Shown piece after piece: positions 1 to 4,996 of a DNA stretch of 7,031 nt. The stretch is taken from the NCBI GenBank assembly GCA_035623615.1, contig DASPTB010000253.1:1-7031 (forward strand), in the 5' to 3' direction. Under the pieces are notes generated by a model. That model was not told where the DNA came from. It made no database searches and saw only the letters and a list, made by a program, of their open reading frames with translations. Position numbers and translations under genes: made by a program. Numbering within the stretch: the stretch's first letter is position 1; the number at the start of each line of letters is the position of its first letter. The stretch is from DASPTB01 sp035623615. Lineage in GTDB: Bacteria > Actinomycetota > UBA4738.

Positions 1-966
1 CTCCACGTTGGTGCGAAGGACGCGCCGGGGCTTCGTCTCGGCCAGCACCTCGAGCGCCGCCTGCTCGACGGCGAGCGCCAGCTCGGTGCGGCCCGCCCCG
101 CTCTCGATCGCGACGCGGCGCAGCGACATCGCCCGCGGGTCGTCCGTTCGATACACGCGGTGCCCGAAGCCCATGATGCGGTGGCCCCCGGCGATCCGCC
201 GCGCGATCCAGTCGCGCGCGTTCTCGGGTGTGCCGATCTCGTCGAGCATCTCGAGCACCGGACCCGGGGCGCCGCCGTGCAGCGGGCCCGAGAGCGCGCC
301 GAGCGCCGCGACGATCGCCGCGCCGGCGTCCGCGCCCGTCGAGGTCACGACGCGTGCCACGAACGTCGAGGCGTTCATTCCGTGGTCGGCCGTCAGGGAC
401 AGGTACCGGTCCAGCGCGCGGACGGCGTCGGCGCCCGGCGTCCGCCCCGTGATGCCGTGCAGGTACCGCTCGGCGTGGGAGCTTCCCTCCAGGGGCCGGG
501 GGTCGGTTCCGCGGCGCGCGCCGGCTGCCGCCGTGACGACGGCCGGCATCGAGGCGGCGAGTCCGAGAACGTCCGCTCGCAAACTGACCGGGTCGCGCTC
601 GAGCCACGGTTGCAGTCCGCGCTCGGCGGCGAGAACCGACAGCCCCGAGCGGACGGCGGCGAGTGTGGACGCGCTTCCGGACGCGGCATCCCCGACGATG
701 CGTGCCTCGGCGGGCGAGAGCGTGCCCGCCGCCCGGACCCGCCGCCCGAATCGCTCCAGCTCGGCGGCGCCGGGAAGGCGGCCGACGTCGAGCAGATGCC
801 AGACGGCCTCGAACGGGCCCGCCTCGGCGAGCTCGACGGCGTCGTGCCCCCGGTAGATCAGCAGGCCTCGCTCGCCGTCGACCTCGCCGATGGTCGTGGT
901 GCCGACGACGACGTTCTCGAGTCCTCCGGCGGACCGGGGGTTGCTAGCGGGACGTGCGGCGGGCAC
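1..966 (-). CDS. citA: Citrate synthase, CitA type (C-terminus cut by window edge)
   Basis: Citrate synthase condenses acetyl-CoA and oxaloacetate to citrate in the cytoplasmic TCA cycle. I translated the minus strand from a GTG at 966; 322 codons are in the window and the frame stays open to base 1. The family signatures are clear: GLENVVVG near residues 15-22, LIYRGHD around 36-42, DHGMNASTF, GPLHGG with the first catalytic His at 230, and GFGHRVYRTDDPRA with the second catalytic His at 269. The last visible residues are TNVE, with Glu322 at the place of the third catalytic residue (Asp362 in E. coli). From memory, Mycobacterium tuberculosis CitA also has TNVE and is very similar over the DHGMNASTF to MLDE stretch. 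About 50 residues should be missing. The start has a good Shine-Dalgarno (GAAGGGA, 7 bases upstream) and overlaps the preceding CGNR gene by 23 bases, so the two are probably co-transcribed. A 2-methylcitrate synthase role is a possible alternative. Confidence 0.93.
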   Translation of the reverse strand, partial: MPAARPASNPRSAGGLENVVVGTTTIGEVDGERGLLIYRGHDAVELAEAGPFEAVWHLLDVGRLPGAAELERFGRRVRAAGTLSPAEARIVGDAASGSASTLAAVRSGLSVLAAERGLQPWLERDPVSLRADVLGLAASMPAVVTAAAGARRGTDPRPLEGSSHAERYLHGITGRTPGADAVRALDRYLSLTADHGMNASTFVARVVTSTGADAGAAIVAALGALSGPLHGGAPGPVLEMLDEIGTPENARDWIARRIAGGHRIMGFGHRVYRTDDPRAMSLRRVAIESGAGRTELALAVEQAALEVLAETKPRRVLRTNVE

Positions 967-1651
967 CCGAGATCCCTTCGTTCGAAGACGCCGACACGGC
1001 AGCGTGCCGGGGGGTTCGCGCGCCGCCCCGCGCCGGGGTCCGAGACGCCGAACGCCTGCGGTAGTTCGCGACCTTGACGCGGTTTCCGCACCCGGCCATG
1101 GAGCACCAGCGCCGCACGCCCGCGCGCGACTCGTCGAGGAACAGCCCCGAGCAGTCGGGGGCGGCGCACTCGCGGACCCGGGCGGCCTGCGGGCCGCCGA
1201 ACAGCTCGACCGCGTCGCGGGCGACCGTGGCGAGGGCGTCCGCCACGGGACGAACGGAGAGCGTGCGCACGGCGGTTCCGATGCTCCTCAGCGCGAGCGG
1301 CATGTCGGGGCGCGACGCCCAGGCGTTGACGATGCGGAGGTCGCCGGCGTCGGCCGGGCGCCCGTCCATCGCGCAGCGGGCGAGGCGGAAGATCGCCTCA
1401 CGGAGCTCGCGGGCGGCGGCAAGGTCTGCGGCCGTCACGCGCGGCGCCGAGGCGACGAGGCCCGACATCTCGAGCCAGTGCCCGAGGTCGGCGGGCGCGC
1501 GCAGCCGCTCGAACGAACGCCGCCACCGCTCGCCTACGGTCAGCACGAGGTCGAGACAGAGGCGGCCGGATGCGAAGCGGAGCCTGAGTTCCCCCGGCTC
1601 GGCTTCGGGGTCGACGCAATCGATGATGGGTTGGGCCAGCGCGCGCGCCAT
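944..1651 (-). CDS. ABATE / CGNR zinc-finger putative transcription regulator
   Basis: The 235-residue protein has two recognisable parts. The N-terminal ABATE domain (PF07336, described as a putative stress-induced transcription regulator) starts with LRFASGRLCLDLVLTVG (residues 24-40) and RLRAPADLGHWL. The C-terminal CGNR zinc finger (PF11706) has Cys162-x4-Cys167 and Cys183-x4-Cys188, the last Cys opening the name-giving CGNR (188-191). Four zinc-ligand cysteines and many arginines suggest nucleic-acid binding; the true target is unknown. I chose the ATG at 1651 because a TAnnnT -10 box ends 7 bases upstream, fitting a leaderless mRNA, and no Shine-Dalgarno is seen. GTG at 1660 or 1657 would add three or two residues. 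After the finger comes an unusual tail of about 35 residues rich in Arg, Ser, Ala and Thr; most family members I recall end soon after the finger. The last 23 bases overlap citA, so it heads a two-gene operon. Confidence 0.88.
   Translation of the reverse strand: MARALAQPIIDCVDPEAEPGELRLRFASGRLCLDLVLTVGERWRRSFERLRAPADLGHWLEMSGLVASAPRVTAADLAAARELREAIFRLARCAMDGRPADAGDLRIVNAWASRPDMPLALRSIGTAVRTLSVRPVADALATVARDAVELFGGPQAARVRECAAPDCSGLFLDESRAGVRRWCSMAGCGNRVKVANYRRRSASRTPARGGARTPRHAAVSASSNEGISGARRTSR
973..979 (-). promoter_or_regulatory. Shine-Dalgarno site of citA
   Basis: On the minus strand GAAGGGA lies 7 bases before the GTG at 966 and supports that start. It sits inside the 3' end of the CGNR gene, so ribosomes finishing that gene at 944 pass over it. 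This is consistent with translational coupling. Confidence 0.65.
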
Positions 1652-1674
1652 CGACACCACACTAACAGGTGTCG
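1652..1674. promoter_or_regulatory. Perfect 7-bp inverted repeat around the CGNR -10 box (candidate operator)
   Basis: CGACACC (1652-1658) and GGTGTCG (1668-1674) are perfect inverted copies separated by 9 bases. The proposed -10 hexamer lies wholly in the 9-base spacer, and the repeat ends next to the ATG at 1651. A protein bound to both arms would block RNA polymerase. The encoded CGNR protein, a putative DNA-binding regulator, is the simplest candidate, giving autorepression; this is inference. A stem-loop in RNA is unlikely to matter if the mRNA starts at 1651. Confidence 0.5.
1659..1664 (-). promoter_or_regulatory. -10 box of the CGNR-citA operon (leaderless)
   Basis: On the minus strand TAGTGT fits the actinobacterial TAnnnT -10 consensus. 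It is followed by 7 bases and then the ATG at 1651, so transcription would begin on or next to the start codon. No convincing -35 hexamer is present about 17 bases upstream, as expected if the promoter depends on an activator or is weak. The call is inferred from position and consensus alone. Confidence 0.5.
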
Positions 1675-1710
1675 GGGGTTACACGGTCCGGGCACTCCGT
1701 CGCGGGCGTT

Positions 1711-1744
1711 GCGGAACGATCGCGTCGGCCCGTCGACGTTCCGC
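1711..1744. repeat. Perfect 8-bp inverted repeat upstream of mnmA
   Basis: GCGGAACG (1711-1718) and CGTTCCGC (1737-1744) are perfect inverted copies with an 18-base spacer and 26 bp between centres. Relative to the proposed mnmA start at 1770 the element spans about -59 to -26, covering the -35 region. It may be an operator for mnmA or for both divergent transcripts. Chance pairing in GC-rich DNA is a real alternative. Confidence 0.4.
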
Positions 1745-1757
1745 GATGGCGGGCCGG

Positions 1758-1769
1758 TACCATCGGACC
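1758..1769 (+). promoter_or_regulatory. -10 box of mnmA (leaderless start)
   Basis: TACCAT (1758-1763) matches TAnnnT and is separated by 6 bases from the ATG at 1770, the spacing expected when transcription begins at the start codon. No Shine-Dalgarno precedes the ATG. A weak TTGACA-like TCGACG lies at 1733-1738 with a 19-base spacer, inside the inverted repeat. The call rests on consensus and spacing only. Confidence 0.5.
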
Positions 1770-2849
1770 ATGCCCGGTCGTCCTTCGGTCCTCGTGGCGA
1801 TGAGCGGCGGCGTCGACTCGTCGGTCGCCGCCTGTCTGCTGCACGAGCGCGGCTACCGCGTCTTGGGTTCTCACCTCGAGCTCGTGGACGCCGACGGGGT
1901 CGAGCACGGGTGCTGCGGGCCCCAGGCGGCGGCCGACGCCGCCGCCGTCGCGGAGCAGGCCGGGTTCGACTTCGAGGTCGTCGACATGGGCGCGGCGTTC
2001 CGCCGAACCGTGCTGGCCGACTTCTTCGGCGAGCACCGGACGGGGCGCACGCCCAACCCGTGCGTCCGGTGCAACCAGCACGTGAAGTTCGGCGCGTTCA
2101 TCGAGCGAGCCGACGAGCTCGGGGTCGACCTGGTCGCGACCGGCCACTACGTTCGCACGTGGCGCGACGACGGGGGGCGGTGGCACCTCCGCAAGGGCCG
2201 CGACGGGTCGAAGGACCAGTCCTACGTCCTGCACGTCCTCGGCCAGCGGCAGCTGGCACGGGCGCTCTTTCCCGTCGGCGACCAGACGAAGGCCGAGACG
2301 CGGGCGCACGCCGTGCGTCTCGGTCTCGCCGTTGCCGGCAAGCCCGACTCGCAGGAGGTGTGCTTCGTTCCGGGCGCGGATCACGCGGCGTTCCTCGAGC
2401 GGCACGCGCCCGACCTGGTGCGCGCAGGCGCAATCGTCGACGCCGCGACCGGCGAGACGCTCGGCGAGCACCGGGGCGCGTTTCGGTACACGATCGGCCA
2501 GCGACGAGGCCTCGGGGTGTCGACCGGCGAGCGTTCGTACGTCGTTGACATCGATGCCTCCTCGAACCGGGTGGTGATCGGCGCGGCGGAGCTGCTCGAG
2601 CGGCGCGGGCTCGTCGCGGACCGGTTCGGCTGGATCGCCGGTGACGCGCCCGAGGGGCCGTTCGAGGCCACGGCGCGCGTCCGGTACCAGGGAGAGGACG
2701 TCCCCGCGACCGTGTTCCCCGAGGGCTCGGACCGAGCCAGGGTCGCGTTTGTCGAACCCCAGCGCGCCATCGCCCCAGGTCAGAGTGTCGTGGTCTACGG
2801 GGGCGACGAGGTGCTCGGAGGCGGCCGGATCCTGGAGGCGGTCCTGTAG
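1770..2849 (+). CDS. mnmA: tRNA 2-thiouridine(34) synthase MnmA
   Basis: MnmA activates U34 of the tRNAs for Lys, Glu and Gln with ATP and replaces the C2 oxygen by sulfur supplied as a persulfide by a cysteine desulfurase relay. It is cytoplasmic. The 359-residue length is normal for the family. The N-terminal PP-loop ATP site is SGGVDSS (12-18). The nucleophile Cys98 lies in TPNPCVRCN (94-102), followed by ATGHY (123-127) and the SKDQSYVL segment (147-154). The second catalytic Cys198 is in SQEVCF, so the usual Cys98/Cys198 pair is complete. The two C-terminal beta domains follow, with FRYTIGQRRGLG (238-249) near their junction. The ATG at 1770 puts the PP-loop at its usual distance and follows a -10 box directly; the open frame upstream runs through the divergent region and lacks family residues. 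It is first of four same-strand genes. No cysteine desulfurase gene lies in the window. Confidence 0.97.
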   Translation: MPGRPSVLVAMSGGVDSSVAACLLHERGYRVLGSHLELVDADGVEHGCCGPQAAADAAAVAEQAGFDFEVVDMGAAFRRTVLADFFGEHRTGRTPNPCVRCNQHVKFGAFIERADELGVDLVATGHYVRTWRDDGGRWHLRKGRDGSKDQSYVLHVLGQRQLARALFPVGDQTKAETRAHAVRLGLAVAGKPDSQEVCFVPGADHAAFLERHAPDLVRAGAIVDAATGETLGEHRGAFRYTIGQRRGLGVSTGERSYVVDIDASSNRVVIGAAELLERRGLVADRFGWIAGDAPEGPFEATARVRYQGEDVPATVFPEGSDRARVAFVEPQRAIAPGQSVVVYGGDEVLGGGRILEAVL

Positions 2850-2925
2850 CGATCCCGTGACGAGCGGGCAGGCGGTTGCACCCACCCTCAAGCGGCGCTT
2901 CGGCAGGGTCGATGAACCCTTCGAC
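2850..2925 (+). other. Short gap between mnmA and the membrane protein gene
   Basis: In these 76 bases I see no stem-loop followed by a T-run, no TAnnnT box with sensible spacing, and no strong Shine-Dalgarno before the ATG at 2926. Read-through from mnmA is therefore the simplest source of transcript for the next gene. An in-frame GTG at 2857 could start that gene 8 bases after the mnmA stop, but the only GGAGG (2834-2838) is 18 bases before it. Confidence 0.4.
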
Positions 2926-4179
2926 ATGCCTTCCCGCGACCGGCGGCCCGCATCCGAGTCGGACGAGAGCGCTCCCGAACCCACTGCCGGAGACGCGCAT
3001 CCGTGGCGTCTTGTCGTGCTGCTCACGCTGCTGACGATCGGGCTGGGCATGCTGGTCTCCCTGTGGCTGATGCCGTTGGCGCTGCACTACCACGGGTGGT
3101 ACGCCCCGCAGGATTCCTGGCCCTCGCTGCTCGCCGCGCAGTACGTCTCCGCGGGCGCGTTCGGCTACGTCTACTCCTCGAGCGTTTTCTACGTGGTCAC
3201 GCCGCTCTTGGCGTTGATCCTCGCTCCGGTGACGCTGCTCGGAGATCATCTCAACCTGACGTACAACTGGCCGTACCAGATCCCGCATCCGACGATCTGG
3301 CTCATCTACGGACCGTACGCGTTCGCGCTCTGCGCGCCGATCTTCTGGACCGCGCGCAAGCTCGCGTACCAGGTCGGCCTCGGCGCCAGAGCCGGACTGA
3401 TCCAGTGGGGAACGCTGATCATGGCGGTCATCCCGATGGCCGTCCTGTACGGGCACTTCGAGGACGTTCTCGGGCTCGCGTGCGTGATGCTCGCGGTGAC
3501 GCTCTTGTTCCGCGAGAAGTGGCCGCAGGCCGCCCTCGCCATGGGGTTCGCGATCGCCTTCAAACAGTGGGCGCTGATGGGGCTGCCGCTGCTGGTCGCC
3601 CTGGCGCCGCGCGACCAACGGGTCCGGATGACGGTCCGCAGTCTGATCGTTCCCGCCGCGCTGGTCGCGCTCCCCCTCATCAAGGACTTCTCCCACGCCA
3701 AGGAAGCGCTGCTCGAGGCGAAGTCGTATCCACACGGGATCCAGCACAGCGCGCTGTGGCTCGCCCACCCCGGGCAGATCGTGGTCGGGACGCCGGGCCG
3801 GAGCGTGGCGCTCGTCTTCGCCGTCGTCCTGGCGTGGTGGCTCCGCGACCGCGACGAGCTGCCGCTCGTGCTCGGTGCGTTCGGCGTCGTGTTCCTGTCG
3901 CGGCTGCTGTTCGAGCCCCGCATCCTCTTCTACTACCTGGGTCCCGGGCTCATGTTCCTCTGGCTGCATGAGCGGCTGACGACCGGTCACTGGTGGCGGG
4001 TTCCCATCGCCGGCTGCCTCTTCATGGCGTACTTCCACATCCACCTTCGGCCGTTGCTCTGGTGGCCGGCGGCGTTCGTGTTCATCGGAATCCTGATCTG
4101 GCCGGCCGCGCGAGACGTCCTGCGGCGCACGGCGTCGCCGGAGCCCGAGACCGAGGCCGAGCCGCTCCTGGCCGCCTAG
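2926..4179 (+). CDS. Polytopic membrane protein, probable GT-C-fold glycosyltransferase
   Basis: The 417-residue protein has a charged, hydrophilic N-terminus (1-27) and about ten or eleven hydrophobic segments. These lie near residues 28-53, 85-104, 122-142, 160-195 (probably two), 203-227, 236-252, 292-306, 311-327, 332-347 and 358-393 (probably two). A short acidic tail (400-417) follows. No signal peptide is needed. Its plan resembles GT-C enzymes such as GT87: an acidic residue in the first loop (Asp63, in APQDSWP), a G-x-Y segment before the second membrane helix, GHFED (176-180) recalling the GHPD motif, FKQWALMGLP (212-221) like the KPWALL/KQWAL stretch, and FEPRILFYYLGP (329-340). 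Such enzymes use lipid-linked sugars to glycosylate lipids, polymers or proteins outside the membrane. Donor and acceptor cannot be read here. It follows mnmA after 76 bases. The ATG at 2926 is a reasonable start but lacks a good Shine-Dalgarno; GTG at 2857 would add 23 residues. Confidence 0.75.
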   Translation: MPSRDRRPASESDESAPEPTAGDAHPWRLVVLLTLLTIGLGMLVSLWLMPLALHYHGWYAPQDSWPSLLAAQYVSAGAFGYVYSSSVFYVVTPLLALILAPVTLLGDHLNLTYNWPYQIPHPTIWLIYGPYAFALCAPIFWTARKLAYQVGLGARAGLIQWGTLIMAVIPMAVLYGHFEDVLGLACVMLAVTLLFREKWPQAALAMGFAIAFKQWALMGLPLLVALAPRDQRVRMTVRSLIVPAALVALPLIKDFSHAKEALLEAKSYPHGIQHSALWLAHPGQIVVGTPGRSVALVFAVVLAWWLRDRDELPLVLGAFGVVFLSRLLFEPRILFYYLGPGLMFLWLHERLTTGHWWRVPIAGCLFMAYFHIHLRPLLWWPAAFVFIGILIWPAARDVLRRTASPEPETEAEPLLAA

Positions 4180-4228
4180 GACGCTCGGCCCGCCGGAACC
4201 TCGGCACACCCCTGTCGGCCGTGCCGTG

Positions 4229-4234
4229 TAGCCT
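4229..4234 (+). promoter_or_regulatory. Possible -10 box for UPF0280-ligA
   Basis: TAGCCT fits TAnnnT in the 91-base gap after the membrane protein gene. Transcription would begin near 4241, giving an untranslated leader of about 30 bases that opens with a hairpin. No clear -35 is visible. With this promoter the UPF0280 gene and ligA could be transcribed apart from mnmA. Confidence 0.4.
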
Positions 4235-4241
4235 GTCTCGC

Positions 4242-4258
4242 GCGCCCGCGGAGGGCGC
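4242..4258 (+). other. GC hairpin just before the UPF0280 Shine-Dalgarno
   Basis: GCGCCC (4242-4247) and GGGCGC (4253-4258) form a perfect 6-bp all-GC stem with loop GCGGA. No T-run follows, so it does not look like an intrinsic terminator. It would lie at the very 5' end of an mRNA started from the TAGCCT box and directly precedes AAGGGGGA. It could protect the transcript end or influence ribosome access; both are inference. Confidence 0.4.
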
Positions 4259-4266
4259 AAGGGGGA
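4259..4266 (+). promoter_or_regulatory. Shine-Dalgarno site deciding the UPF0280 start
   Basis: AAGGGGGA lies about 5 bases before the GTG at 4271 and is the best ribosome site near this gene. It supports the GTG over the later in-frame ATG codons such as the one at 4325. Confidence 0.65.
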
Positions 4267-4270
4267 ATTC

Positions 4271-4957
4271 GTGCCGCTTCGAACCAGACGGAAGGGCCGC
4301 TTCTTCGAGGTCCCGGTCCAGGACATGGTCCTGCGGGTCGCCGGACCCGAGGAGCTGTACGGCGAGGCGCGCGCCGCGGGTATGCAGTTCTGGGAGCAGT
4401 TGCAGGCCTACACGATCCGCAACCCCGAGTTCCGGACCAGCAAGCGCCCGATGACCCTCCCCGATGATCATCCTGCGACCGTGCGACGCATGGCGGCAAT
4501 CGCCGCGCGGGCCGGGGTCGGTCCGATGTTCACCTTCCAGGGCGCCCTGACCGAGGCCGTCGGAGCGTCGCTGGCGCGTGGGACGAGCGAGGTCATGGTC
4601 TCGTGCGGGGGCGACTACTTCGTCGTCCCCCGAAAGCGCGCGCGGCTGCACGTGCACCCCGGCATCGGCGGCGAGCCGTTGTCGGTGGTGGTGAAGCCCG
4701 AGCTCGGGCCGCAGGGTATCTACACGACAACCGGGCGGACGTACCTCCCGGCCGACACCGGCGACAGCGTGGTGATCGTCGCGTCCTCGTGCGTCCTGGC
4801 CGACGCGGCCGCGGCCGGAACTCTTTCGATCCTGTCCAAGCCGAAGTCGCTGCGGCCCGCTCTCGAGTACCTCCGCCGCCTCCCCGGCGTGCACGGGGCC
4901 ATGATCGTTCGGGGCGACCGCGTGGGCCTTGCGGGCAATCTCGAGCTGGCGGCCTGA
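4271..4957 (+). CDS. UPF0280 / COG2122 family protein (ApbE-like fold)
   Basis: This 228-residue soluble protein matches the UPF0280 family along its length. Signatures are LQAYTIRNPEFRTS (44-57), RMAAIAARAGVGPM (73-86), GALTEAVGASL (91-101), EVMVSCGGDYF (107-117), a GIYTTTGR segment (149-156) and VLADAAAAGT (175-184). The family is related in fold to ApbE, the FMN transferase, but its own reaction is not established. Asp178 corresponds to the conserved aspartate of ApbE-like proteins; most UPF0280 members I recall read DAAAT where this one reads DAAAA. From memory, the Methanosarcina acetivorans COG2122 protein MA1715 has been implicated in sulfide assimilation. The gene lies two places after mnmA, and ligA follows after 39 bases with its own Shine-Dalgarno, so the two are probably co-transcribed. 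The length fits the shorter archaeal-type members. No signal peptide, lipobox or membrane segment is seen. Confidence 0.85.
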   Translation: MPLRTRRKGRFFEVPVQDMVLRVAGPEELYGEARAAGMQFWEQLQAYTIRNPEFRTSKRPMTLPDDHPATVRRMAAIAARAGVGPMFTFQGALTEAVGASLARGTSEVMVSCGGDYFVVPRKRARLHVHPGIGGEPLSVVVKPELGPQGIYTTTGRTYLPADTGDSVVIVASSCVLADAAAAGTLSILSKPKSLRPALEYLRRLPGVHGAMIVRGDRVGLAGNLELAA

Positions 4958-4984
4958 CCGGAGCCCGCCCGGACGGACGTACGT

Positions 4985-4989
4985 GGAGG
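4985..4989 (+). promoter_or_regulatory. Shine-Dalgarno site of ligA
   Basis: GGAGG lies 7 bases before the ATG at 4997 and fixes the ligA start. The rest of the 39-base gap holds a small ACGTACGT palindrome (4977-4984) and no terminator, in keeping with co-transcription with the gene before it. Confidence 0.75.
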
Positions 4990-4996
4990 CGCGCAC

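Noticed and set aside
8..856. Plus-strand open frame of 282 codons opposite citA
   Set aside because: Ser/Ala/Arg/Pro-rich translation with no domain; the minus strand carries a clear citrate synthase with both catalytic histidines.
1074..1769. Upstream extension of the mnmA open frame
   Set aside because: The extra 232 codons lie opposite the CGNR gene and have no MnmA family residues. The ATG at 1770 gives a normal family length and sits just after a -10 box.
890..2548. Plus-strand open frame of 552 codons across citA, CGNR and mnmA
   Set aside because: It runs through genes on both strands out of their frames, is extremely Arg/Gly-rich, and has no domain.
1662..3050. Minus-strand open frame of 462 codons antisense to mnmA
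   Set aside because: It crosses the divergent promoter region and the MnmA gene in antisense and shows no family motif.
4242..4258. Intrinsic terminator after the membrane protein gene
   Set aside because: The stem is GC-rich but no T-run follows; the next bases are AAGGGGGA, a ribosome site. A 5'-leader hairpin fits better.
2098..4326. Minus-strand open frame of 742 codons antisense to mnmA and the membrane protein gene
   Set aside because: Composition is Arg/Pro/Gln/Glu-rich without a domain, and it mirrors real codons on the plus strand.
4977..4984. ACGTACGT palindrome before ligA
   Set aside because: An 8-bp palindrome next to the Shine-Dalgarno with no wider symmetry or -10 box; likely chance.
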